From Ananas comosus (lineage: Eukaryota; Streptophyta; Magnoliopsida; Poales; Bromeliaceae), in the NCBI RefSeq assembly GCF_001540865.1, contig NC_033625.1, positions 8,481,804-8,545,803 of the forward strand: DNA of 64,000 nucleotides, in the 5' to 3' direction. This document shows positions 11,644-22,977 of this stretch, piece after piece. The stretch's first letter is position 1. Each line of letters starts with the position of its first letter. A program made the translations under genes and the position numbers. A model generated the notes under the pieces. That model was not told the origin of the DNA and searched no databases. It was given only the letters and a program-made list of their open reading frames with translations.

Positions 11644-12817
11644 ACTAGTCTTAATTACCATTTACTTACCTTCTAATTGTATGTTTTGAATTATCGAATC
11701 TTCCTTTGGTGGTCAAGCACAATTTATATGTTTCATCGATGTTCATGGTTGCGGACTAATTTGAAAAGGGTAAGTTGTCTCATTCCAAACTTGATGAAGA
11801 TGACTTTAACCTAGTTCAAAGTTCTACCTGGAAAGCTTGTGTCATTCCAAACTTGATGATACAATCCAACTAGGTTGGACTATTCTTTTCTTAGTTAAAT
11901 GATCTCATTCCAAATTTGATGCTAGATTATTTGACTTTAAAGAATTAGTAACTGTGACATTCCAAATTGAAACATAGAAATAGCTATCTGCATAAGAAGC
12001 CTGTTGGTCTTGGTCTTAATTAAAACTTGATATTATATGACTAGTTTATTGTAAGTGACTTGACTATTGGTCATGTTCTTTGAAACTAGATAATGGTTAT
12101 TCTCTTACAAATAAACTTAAGTTGATGGCTCTTTGTAAATCATACTATTTAGGCTTTGTTCATAATTTATGAAACTGGCTTGATGCTTATGAACATGATA
12201 TTATGATGCTTTATGACATTAATATATGTTCTTCTTTGCCTGATGTTATGATGCTAAGTTCTTTTAGTAGAACTAGACACTTTAGTAGATTATTCAAATG
12301 ATTGAATTCATGATAATATGAAATTTATATTTGATATTCTACAGAGGATGGCAGGGATGGAGGAGAGCTTAATGAGTGGGATCCTGATCAGGATGATCTA
12401 CTTGATGAATGAATATATATATATCATTTAGAGCGTACGGGAACTTGACAGTTCACCTACTATTGCCCGTTTTGGTGGAGCCCATTTACTTAAGACTTGC
12501 TTTTTGCTATCTCTATTTTGTGAATATTATTATGCTTTTTTCTTGTATTTGTAAGGCCTTGGATTATTTTGACTGGCCTACTTATACCTGACTGTTATGC
12601 ACATGTTGGTTGTGAACTGATTTTGAGAATTATTTTGGGTATGCCGATCTCAGAACAGATTCATGATAAGGATGATTCACTCATTTGGATTGCAATTGAT
12701 GATTGAGTTTTAATCCGAGTTGATTGTCTTGGACTGAATGTGGATGATTCATATTTGTTTGAACATTACACTGACCACCATATTGGATTGTGCTGTATGG
12801 TGAACATAGGAGGAGAT
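11644..12817 (+). other. copia 3' internal region with about 62-bp repeat motif and polypurine tract
   Basis: Non-coding DNA between RNase H and the right LTR. The motif CATTCCAAACTTGATG or a close variant occurs at 11781, 11843, 11905 and 11958, spaced 62, 62 and 53 bp, and once in each LTR. A purine stretch AACATAGGAGGAGAT just before the LTR (about 12804-12817) is the likely polypurine tract priming plus-strand synthesis. There is no env-like gene. Confidence 0.7.
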
Positions 12818-13046
12818 TGTTGGATATATTGTTATATAATTCAAATAATATGTTCACATACAAGCCCAATAGGTAAAAGCGTATTAGGGCCCATACCAAC
12901 TGGAGCCCAATAGCTTACTTATTAATCCTAGGGTTCTCCTAAGCTGGAGGTAATACTGTTGAGCATTCCAAACTTGATGTCTCTTGGTGTAATACTTCAA
13001 GCACCCTGAAACACCATCTATTCTCAAAAACCCATGACCTCCAACA
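12818..13046 (+). repeat. 3' LTR of Ty1/copia element
   Basis: A 229-bp LTR with TGTTGG...CCAACA ends. It matches 4375-4601 apart from six transitions and a 2-bp indel, and is followed by AATCC. Confidence 0.92.
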
Positions 13047-13051
13047 AATCC

Positions 13052-14183
13052 ATGGTTCTAGAAAGGGTCTATTGAGGTGCATAGATGAGAAGAGTAAGCA
13101 CAACAGTCGTTGGATATTTCACTCACTCACGTTTTCTCTGCTTGATCGATGATGTACAATAAGAGCTAGTGAATTTATAAGCAATACAAATGCTGCATCA
13201 AAAGGAGGACCAAAGGGAAGCAGATGTGAGAAGGGAGAGGCGTAGGAGGGAAGAAAATGGGATGTGCACGGGAAGAGGGGTCGAGAAAGGAAAGAGTGCA
13301 GAGAAAAAAGGTATGGGGTAGGGAGGCAAGGTAGGTTTAAGCGACCAAAGACTACGACTAATAAGACTCCATCTCATGTAGCATAGGCGTCCGGTCAAGT
13401 GGTGAAGGAGAAAGCAACAGGGCAATCAAGGTTATTATGTTAAGAACTACCGGCCTGTTTGGGTAGCAAGGATTTTCTCTTGTAGTTGCAATCTAGGAGG
13501 TTGCTTTTAGTTTACTGCGAGGTTCTAGCAGTCATGATCTTTCAAGATAATGCTTCCACCTAAAAAATAACTTACTTTATATGGATTTCTGAGAAAATGA
13601 CTTACGGCCGTACGTACTATACCTTTATTAATATATACTTATAATCCTCATCTATCAATTACTCTAGTTGAGTGAACAAAGAGATGGAACGACTAGAATA
13701 TTCAGGCATCCAAATAGAGCCTAGTCTAAACAAAGAGTCTGTATTGGAGGTTTTGTTGTGTAGTGTCTGTATATTGGCATTGCAGAATCTTCTGCTTCCA
13801 AAGAAAACAAAAAAAAGGAATATGTTTTCATATTTTGAATTGGCATTGTAGGATCTTGAAATCGATAAAGTTATATTATTCGAAGATTTTGTTTTACTTT
13901 TAGTTCCATAAGCCTGGTGAAGAGTGGCTTACAAGATAGATACATGACTTAGACATGGAAGTGGAAGAAAGGAACAAATTTTTAAGATCTTGTTCCTGTT
14001 AATTAGTAAAAGGGAAGCTTTTCCCATTTTGAAGCATTTAAGAATTTTGACTTTGTTTTGTATCAACCACCAATTCTGCTTTACATCTTCTTCCTGGTGA
14101 GTGCATGATTCCTTAATTAGATGTCGATAAAGCTAACATATCATCCTTGGTTCAATTATTGTTTTGTTCATTTTGTTCTTCAG
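13052..14183. other. Non-coding interval before the first visible SWC2 exon
   Basis: I looked here for the expected SWC2 first exon, whose family signature is a basic RGKRMTKLL-like stretch, and did not find it. 13450-13720 has MITE-like sequence (GGCCTGTTTGGGTAGCAAGG start) that resembles the PPR4 intron repeat at 53.8-54.4 kb. The end of the interval is intronic by inference, since it closes with the pyrimidine-rich TTTTGTTCTTCAG acceptor at 14183. Confidence 0.5.
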
Positions 14184-17100
14184 GAAGAACATGATGTTAA
14201 TTATGAAGAGGAGCCAGAGGCTGTTGATGAATTTGACAGTGATTTCGACGAGGATGTGAGAGCACCATTTATCTCCTTTTTACTTGTTGATTCTTTTTTT
14301 TTCCCTTAATTTATAGAAATTAGAAATGGTTTTCACTACATTTTGTCATTATTATCAGGAGCCCGACCCCGATGACGAAGCTGAAAATGAAGCCGAAGAG
14401 AGGTGACCCTCATTTCCGCCGAAATCCAACTGTTAGGGTGTTGTTTTTCTTTTATATTTTTAATTAAAATATGGAGAATTTTCTTGAAAATAGTTCCATT
14501 TGCACTTTGCCTCCTTGAGATATAAAAACCCTTCATTTACCCACTGCATGTTTAGAGAATTAGCACACAACCCTTTCCCATTGGCCATCACATTTTTCAG
14601 TTTTGAATTGTTAGAAAGACTCGAGATATTTTCTTCCATAAAAAGGGTATAATGGGTATAATCTACTATAATCTATGACTTCTGAATTATTCTCACTTAA
14701 TGGAAATTGTTACTAAACATAATATTTGCCTTTAATTTTTGGAGGGCCAAAGTGTTATAGCGTATTTCCACAAGGGATTATCTGCAATTTAGCCATTTTT
14801 TTCTTCATTGAAGTCTAACATTTTGTTTTCCTCTCAGGTTAAAACCAGTTAAGAAAAGGCTAATATTTCCTGGGAAGTCCATGCCGAAGAAGAAAGGCAA
14901 GAAGAAGGTTCTTTCAAAAATAGAAAAGGAAAAGGAAACTAAAACTGAAGGAACTTCTGACAAACCTGCCCAATCAGAAAAAGGGAACGTTCCTGATGAG
15001 TTGGAGGGTGAGAGAACGGTGAGAAAATCAACTAGAACATCGGTTATTGTGAGGCAAGCTGAAAGAGATGCTATACGTGCTGCTTTGCAAGCTACCATGA
15101 AGGTTAGAATATTGGAGAATTTTTGTATATATCCTAGAAAAACCATCAATCGGCATTAGTGACTCCGTCTCACAAAGTAATAGTTTCACAAATAGCTGGC
15201 GTAATTTGAGTTCAATGAAATATTATTTCCCAAAATTTACCATGAAGAATTTTATATTTTTGGTAGTACATAGAATATTCAAACCTTAAAACAGATATAT
15301 GAACATTTCATTATTTTGCCTGTTCCTGTCAGCTCATCATGAAAATATGTGACAAATCCTTCCACTGTTTACTGTAGTGACAAATTTGGGTATTTCGGGT
15401 TCTCATATATATGTTGTCAGTTAGAAAAATGTACTGAAGCATGAAGTTCTTAGTTCATAGAAGAGCTATTTATGATGAAAGAATAAGTTTGCGACTTTAT
15501 TCACTACTCTACTGTGTATTGAACCACATTACCAGCCAATAAAGCGGAAAAAGGAGGGCGAGGAAAAACGTATGACGCAAGAAGAAATGCTTCTAGAAGC
15601 AGCTGAAACCGGTATTAATTGTAATCTATATTTTGCTGACATTTGTAGCAGTGGAAATGCAGTTACATTGTACTGATTATATTTTATGTCATTTCAGAAA
15701 TTATGAATTTGAGAAACTTGGAACGTGTATTGGCAAGGGAAGAAGAAGTGAAGAAAAAGGCAATTATTCATAAAGAGGTCTACAACGGACCTCAGATACG
15801 TTTTACCTCCAAAAATGGCAAGAACTATTCCCATTACTTCTATTCTTATCATCCACCATTGCAATTGGTATTTCCATTCTCATTAAATATTACGTGTCTG
15901 GATATAAGGAACTAAAATTTTTGAAATAAATCTGCACTAGGGATCTCATTGCTGGAATTTAACAAGGGGGCATCATTTGAATCAGAACTCTGCACGACAT
16001 CAATTCCCTGTAAGTGTATGAAATTTTCTGGTTGTTCTTTTGGAACTAAAACAAGATTAATATCTTTGTAGCTTTCTTTATTATTGTTATTTTTTCCCAT
16101 AGATATCGCCCATGACGGATATCGAGATGTGCTTTCTTTAGCATCATCGCTAGGAAAGTGTAAAGGAAAACATTATGTTATATACTTGCTAGCCCTTTTG
16201 AAGGAGGTTAAAAGGAATTACAGAAAAAGGTTCTCATTTAATTTTTAAATAGTTCAGAACTGAATCAACCTTAAAAATTTATCAAAAGTTACCAAAAAAA
16301 CCCATCTAATTCACTATTAAAATAAAGCAAGTGAATGGCATGAGATTGAAGCATTTGCTTGCCCTTTGCCTGATTCTTTAATTTATGTATCGTATTCTTT
16401 TTTCTTGGTTTCAATGTTCAACTAGAAATCGAATAATCACAGCCTTATGCTGTTTCAAAATTTTTTAGGCCTTATCAACCTATCTTTTCCATATTAATTA
16501 ATATCGAGATTTCTCTACATAATAATCATGACTATTTTCAAACGACAATTGCATCTTGAGTGTTCATCCTGCATACACATGTATTAATAACACAGACTAC
16601 ATGCGAACTTAGAAATGTAGTGTTGTACTCCTACTATTTTATGCGATCTATCTAGATCTTTTTAGTAGCCATCCATAATATCGCCAACTTATTTTTCTTT
16701 TTTCCTATCTTTCTGGTAATCTCGAGAGGAAAGTGAATTCAGAATAGCAACAACATTCTTGATTATACTTGTCTAATTTAAGTTTCTCTTTGTTTGGGCC
16801 GATATGCAGATCCAGAGAAGTCCTTTTGTGTGGTTACTGGGTTACCTGCAAAGTATGTAATCTAAACCCTTGTCACTGGCGTTTCTTTTGTTAAGTTTGT
16901 CTTATATGCATGTCATCTTCTTTTTCTTTTCTGTATTATTTGCTACTTTCGTGGTAACTTGGTGAACCAAAAAGTATATTTGTCATGATAGCAGTAAATA
17001 AAAGTGCATGAACTTGGTAATCAAATTATTTATCATTTTACTTGCTTGGATCGTTAAGCACGTAATTTTAGAAAAATGTACAGAGGATAGTGTGTCTGTG

Positions 17101-19375
17101 CTACTTCTGTTTCTAGAATTTCAGTGCCCTAATACTTCAAGGCTAGATTGGTTATGGACTTTCACTAAGGAAAAAAGGAACATTGTAAACGTGATTCATA
17201 GTTAGTCTATTATGAAAAATCATTTGATTTTTTAGCAAATAAAATTCGAAGCTTGAATTGGATGCTCAAATCTGTTAGTTTCAGAAATTGCAAATCCGGT
17301 AGCTATCTTGTGATACATAAATGAAATTGCTCTCCTATCAACATTTTGTCATTGCAGAACATGGTTTGGTCTCTTCTAAAGCTTTAGTCTTCTTGGTTTC
17401 ACGAATGGTGTGTTGTAATTGTAAAGGAATCAGAAATAGTATTTGCAAGAGTGGCATGCTGATATGGCAGACTGTCTCCACATTGATTGCAATATCAATT
17501 ATATTCTTTTCTTACTCCAGGTATCGGGATCCAAAGACCGGATTACCTTATGCAACGATGGAAGCCTTCAAAATAATTCGAGAACGGTAAATATTTTTTC
17601 CTTACTGTCTCGAGAGTGTTATAATTGTCTGAGCTTATTCTGGACTGCTGCTACCTGTTACAAGTTCTTAGTAACATCAATTGGTCTTTGGTAATTACTG
17701 GAAACCTATGTTCTATTACATGTTAAATATTTTTTCTTGAGACTTTGTTCTTCATCCATGGGGAGGGCACTGTTTGCATGGGGGATAATGGGGTACAGTT
17801 TAATTTGGGCAAAAAGCACGTGGGGTTGGATGTTTCTGGTCAATCTGGTTATTCTAGAATTATTCAGGAAGTACAATTCGGGCTGATTGTTTGGAATAGT
17901 GTTATTCCTCACTGTATGCCTAGTTATGCCATGTGATCATTGCAACTATCCATTTTCATTCTAGTTCTTCTGACAATGATCACAGTTTTCTCCTGTAATT
18001 CAAGAATGAATTTAAAAGGAGTCCCTACATTATGGTATAGCTATTGCAAATGGCTTAACTACTGTACTACACTATACTTCAGAGGTTTTTCACTTCCAAC
18101 ATTGTAAATATTTTTTCTTTTCAAAGACACCACTAAATTATTCTTTTCTATTTTTTTTGTCTCTACACTATAAGCAAGAAATCTACAATTTTAGATCAAA
18201 TCTAGCTGCTATGTTAAATAACATTGGTTAAAAGTAGCAGAGCATATATTTAGCTCATTTTGACACGAAAAGAAAGAAAGCACATAAAAATAGTCGAAAA
18301 AGTAGTTGAAAACAACTCGATAGAAGCCTTCAATGAATCCATATTAGAGACTCATTTGCATTTTTCCTACGATATGACCAGTGTTTCTTAATAAAGTTGT
18401 TAGATTTGTCTAAAACAATAGATTTATTAATAGTAATGTAGAGGTTGATGAGGGGAAAAAAAAAATACTGATATATATGAGAAAAGAAGGTAGTATAGGG
18501 TAGAATATGAAAATAAATCTAAAATACAGCACAGAGATTGATAAAAAATGATAGTATAATGGTGTTTTTGGGGAAAAAAAAAAAACGATGTAGCAAATAA
18601 AAATAACATTAAAGCACCTTATAGCAGGGTGTAATTAAGCCATTAGAAAATTTAGTCTGTGAAATCTGACTTGAATATTAATTTCGTACTCTCAATTGTA
18701 ACAATTTTGTCCCTGAAGATTGGCCTACTACATATGTCATCCTCAGAAGTTCAACTTAGTCCCAAAAGTTTTCATCCCTGTTTCAATCTCAGAAGTTTGA
18801 TTTCAGTTTGGTCACTGTAATTTGCTTCCAATTTTGTCCTAAAAAATTTCGATTTTAAACAAAGATCTGACAATGGTGTGGCGTGGAACTTTCAGCGACT
18901 GAATTGTTAAAATCGAAACTCTGGGAATTAAACTGAAATCAAAGTCTCAAGTTCTGTATTTTTTTTTTTTAATTAAACCCTTTGTTTTCTATGCAGTTAC
19001 TTGATTGCAGAGGGTTGAAAATCAGATAAATCTTATAATTTGATGTTCATTATCTGGTGTACCATAATTTTTTCCAGGATTCTCTTTTTGAGTTGGTCTA
19101 GAACCATTCTAACATAACAGGCAGTGAAGAAAGGATTATCTTTTTCTTCTTCATCTCCGTAATTCCAGTGCTTTTACAGTTTCTTAAAAGAGGAATCCGA
19201 GAAAAAGAAGCCAAAGAAAATGGATATGGGGGATCTTTTTGATTCCATATCTGGAGAAGGGTTTTCAAATAAGCGACAAAGATCGATGGCTGGAACAACA
19301 AATGGACGGTCAGATCGGAGAGTAGCAGCACGTTTTCGAAGAATACCAGCACTTAACATTCAAGATGAGAATTAA
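14184..19375 (+). CDS. SWC2: SWR1 complex subunit 2 (YL1/VPS72 family), first exon not found
   Basis: This nuclear protein of the SWR1 chromatin remodeller binds H2A.Z-H2B for exchange into nucleosomes. Inferred exons are 14184-14255, 14359-14402, 14838-15102, 15536-15611, 15698-15817, 15941-16009, 16810-16852, 17521-17586 and 19180-19375. All phases close, giving 316 codons. The N-terminal part is acidic (EEHDVNYEEEPEAVDEFDSD), then comes a Lys-rich YL1 region (RKSTRTSVIVRQAERDAIRA). The C-terminus is the YL1_C domain (FCVVTGLPAKYRDPKTGLPY, then EAFKIIRERF) followed by a basic tail ending ALNIQDEN. Plant homologues are about 360 residues; the missing 40-50 belong to a first exon I cannot find in the window. 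Intron 5 appears to use a GC donor (15818-15819). The splice junctions come from reading frame and family knowledge, with no transcript evidence. Confidence 0.88.
18610..18985. mobile_element. MITE-like inverted-repeat element in last SWC2 intron
   Basis: It starts GGTGTAATTAAGCC...AAATTTAGTC and ends TTTTAATTAAACCC, with imperfect inverted ends. Inside are alternating phrases such as TTTTGTCCCTGAAG and AACTCTGGGAATTAAACTG in opposite orientation, and a central GGTGTGGCGTGG. The same design occurs in DCP1 intron 6 and PPR4 intron 3. Non-coding. Confidence 0.55.
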
Positions 19376-21772
19376 CTAGATGAAGCTCTAATGGTATATC
19401 TCCAATATAATCATTATAGCTTAATATGCTTTCATTGTTACAATTTACATCAGGCTCTGGATTCCCTGGTTAAGTCACATTGCATTTAAATTCAGCTCGA
19501 CTTGTGGACTTCATTGCATGTGAAGTTGTTGTTTGCGGACATGATTGGATTACTTTAGTTCGATAAACATTGACTATAAAAAGTTTCTATAGCCTTTTTT
19601 TTTGTCTTTTTCTAATGCCATAAAATTTCACTTCTTCTCTAACAGTAATATACTCGTCAGGAAAGCTGGTTCAATGCAAGGCATAAAAACCGAGACAAAG
19701 TCGGCTGGAAATAACTTCTTATGGGTATAAATATGAAGGATTAGTATAATTAATTCCGAGCCAGTTAGATGCTACGTCACGCCATCCCAAATTGCAGCAT
19801 TATGCCCGAAACGCAATGCTTGTGATATATCTGTCTGATATAAGTTTGGTGAGAAAGTTTTCTTTTCGATTCCTTTTACTCTTGTTAATGTTCGAGCTTT
19901 GGCCATGAGCTTTAATGTTGTGTATATATATATATATATATAATCAATTTTCTTTCTCTTTCTAGGAATATAAAACTGTCTTTTCCCTTGCTCAGTGATA
20001 GGTTTTGATTGTGTAATATTCATGTAATAGTTTCCGCGTCGTGTTTTCAGTGAATTCTCCTTGAGACAATTTATGTCATCACTACGCATTTATCAATGTT
20101 TTAACATCCGTTTCATTAAGACTCTAATACGAGAACAACTCTGTAATCTTACTGATTCTCTAACTTTGCTGTGTCTTAATAATTGTTCAGTTTAACTGAC
20201 TCTTAAATGACATATCCGCACAGAAATTTTGTTTTAAAAATTATTAAATTCAATCAAAATTAGAGGCTAATCTCACAGGTGTTTCTGCAAATCTATTTTT
20301 ATGCTATAGTACCTTGCTACGCTGCTATGTGAGAAATGTATTTTAAAAATGGTTAAATCCAATAAGAAACGGGTTAGTTGAATCGTTGGTTTTCCATCTT
20401 TTCCCAGTTCTTCAGTTTAGTCCCTAGTGTGGTGCTTTTTGCAATTAAATCGTGGCTGAGTTACACTCAAGGCATGCGATATTTTGGTCCTCAACTTTAA
20501 TTTATTGTAATATTTAGTCTAAACTTTCTGTACTATTGCAATCAAGTCTTATAACTCTATTTAGTTAATCGAATATTGACGCATCGCTGACATAAAAATA
20601 ATGTAATATTTTATAACGATGTAAAAGTGAAGTAATATTTTAATTATTATTGCTGATTTCCTCCACTGTTCATAAAGAGAGGAGCTAAAATAAAGAAAAA
20701 GAAAAACTAATTTCTTCTCCCCATTCTCCACTATATCTTTTGTTTATTCTATGGGCTCAGTATTGAAAGAATCTTCATCTACCTGCAATGATCCTTCTCA
20801 TAGAAGGAGAAATTCTTTATATCTTGGGATGGTATTCTCAGTTAATTCCGCACGAATAACGAGAATGCACTTTAGGGCGGTGCTACGCATATTTATGGGT
20901 CGATCAAAATTTTGAATTTCTTCTTTTATAATTTTTAAATTTTAGCGTTCATTTGTAAGCATGATTTTATCTTTTATCAATAAATTAGTTAGATTTTAAA
21001 TCCAATTAAATTTAATCAGTCCAAATTATCTAACAATAAGGAACACAAAAGGTGCAACTGGGCGGAGGAGCAAGGGGGTTTTGCTCACAGGTTATTGAGA
21101 GTGGAGAGTGAACAGAGAGTTTCTTGTACTATACTATATACGCTGGACCCCTATTGAGTTATCAGAGGACGGGATTTTTTTTTTATTTTAAGACTTTAAA
21201 AATTTATAATTGGTCAAATAATCTTGTAAAAAAATTATTTGTTGAAATAAATCTATTTTATCTAACTCACTGTCGGAGTATAAAAATAATTAAAAGATGG
21301 TCAATCATTGGTCAATCATTTACCACCGTTTAATAGAATTTAGAATACGGTAAATAATTCGCCGTCTTTTTCTTATCTGTTAGGGGTGGTAAATTATTCA
21401 CCATCTTTTTCTTAAAGTATGGTGAATGATTTATCGTTTGTTTTCATGCCCGATATATAATCTTAACCACCATATAAAGATTTCAACAAATCACATATAA
21501 TTTTAACAACTTAAAATATCCTAACAACCTATCCATATAATTTTAACTATAAATAAAAATTTAACGGTGAATCATCCACAGCTTTTTGAAGCCTGTTTTT
21601 CAGGTTAGTTGGCCAAATTAAATTTTGAAAGGATTATTTGGTAAATTAGAAATTTTATAGGATTACTTTGAAAAAAAAGTACTCCCAGGTGTGGGGCATT
21701 GATGGATTAGCTTTCTTTTGCTTTTGTTTATTTTATTGTACTTTTTTAAGGAATTAATGCACTAAATAAAAG

Positions 21773-21774
<2 letters not shown>

Positions 21775-21812
<38 letters not shown>

Positions 21813-21817
21813 AGAAN
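21775..21817. repeat. Poly-T tract next to an assembly N
   Basis: Thirty-six T residues are followed by GCAGAA and N at 21817. Homopolymer length here is unreliable. Confidence 0.8.
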
Positions 21818-22156
21818 TCTATGTTTGTGGCTGTGGCCTCTATTTCTATTTCGTAAAAGCAAAAATTAACTATTTGATTTTAAAAAAAATATTTATAAAA
21901 ATTTTACTGTAGCAGAATTAGAACCAAAGTGAGCTCTTTTCATAGAAGCAGAATTTTGAGCTATCAAAAAGAATGATAATTTAGTGCTTCAAGAATTTGC
22001 CTGTTTCGAGCTACAGAAGTAATCAAACCATCCCACCAGCACGCACCAGCAAGCATGCAGCTAAAATGATCAGTCCCTTCGTAATTTCCTTTCTCCATCA
22101 ACTTTGAGCTCCTGCACATGAGCCCCATCAACGGATGTCATTAATTAGTGTGAACC

Positions 22157-22192
22157 TGCTACTGCTACTGCTACTGCTACTGCTACTGCTAC
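22157..22192. repeat. (CTACTG)n / (CTG-CTA) short tandem repeat
   Basis: The hexamer CTGCTA is repeated about six times. No open frame of interest crosses it. Confidence 0.85.
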
Positions 22193-22977
22193 ATACACGT
22201 TGGAATAAAAATTGCCTGGGGATGAAACTCCAAATTTATCTATTTGGGACCGCGCGTGGAATCTATCGTCACATGAGTGTGGGATCCCACGTACGTACGT
22301 CTTGAAGTGCTTTACTTAATTAGGATGAACGTTGACGTTGGCCTTTTTAATTTAGGACCCGTTATATTGAAATGAAATTTTTAAAATAAAATTTTAGTTT
22401 TTGAACGTAATATCAAATTATTTTTCAAACTTTTAATTTTCAAGCTAACATAATATTTTAGTTAAACCCACCAAAGGTTTAGACAATACTCGGTGGATTT
22501 CTAATTAATATTCAAAATAAAATAAATTTATCCAAAATAAAATAATAATCTCAAAAAAGTAAAAAAAAATTTAAGAGCTTGAAAACCAATTTGACATTAA
22601 GTTTAGTAATCTGAAGTTTATCTGAATACTTTTTTAATTTTTTAAATTTCTTTTCTTATATATTTTTTTAATGTGTGTTAGATTTTGCCTTGGAGCGTGG
22701 GATTCGATGCCCATGCGGCGACGGATCCCATAATCTCAAATGGATAATTTAGGATTTCATCCCCCACAATTTTTGTCCATCCACATAGTAAGCATGATCG
22801 GTCCCCCCGACCATCCTTCTTTAAGAAGATTGTCAATTGTGCGGATTCTCTTCCTACGGACCAATCAAATTAAAACCTTTGTTTTTACATACATTTTAAG
22901 TCTCTAGGTCCTCATTGATGAGGTGTCACCTACTCGCGTACTCCCCTATCGCTAAGTAGTATATACGCTGACTAGAT

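Larger units (their letters stand above)
4375..13046 (+). mobile_element. Full-length Ty1/copia retrotransposon, defective, with a nested insertion
   Basis: The element has LTRs at both ends, an exact AATCC duplication, and internal domains in copia order: gag remnant, zinc knuckle, protease, integrase, RT, RNase H. The total is 8672 bp, but 2.5 kb of that is a nested LTR (7779-10322) and 569 bp a Harbinger-type MITE (4933-5501), so the original was about 5.6 kb. Gag is very short, indicating an internal deletion. In-frame stops and a frameshift make it non-functional. About 2.6% LTR divergence, counted by eye, suggests an insertion roughly one million years old under commonly used grass rates. 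It lies upstream of the first visible SWC2 exon. Confidence 0.92.
19376..22977. other. SWC2 3' flank and long non-coding interval
   Basis: No gene is supported; the open frames here are short and lack family resemblance. It contains a TA run at about 19922-19942, a MITE-like stretch at 20450-20640 with the same TTTAGTC/GCTGACAT phrases as the intron MITEs, a 36-base T run at 21775-21810 beside N at 21817, and AT-rich sequence throughout. The SWC2 3' UTR probably extends a few hundred bases past 19375. Confidence 0.6.

Noticed and set aside
15818..15915. SWC2 exon 5 extended through NYSHYFYSYHPPLQL to a GT at 15868
   Set aside because: That GT leaves the next exon out of frame and inserts residues absent from the family. 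The GC donor at 15818 fits length and phase.
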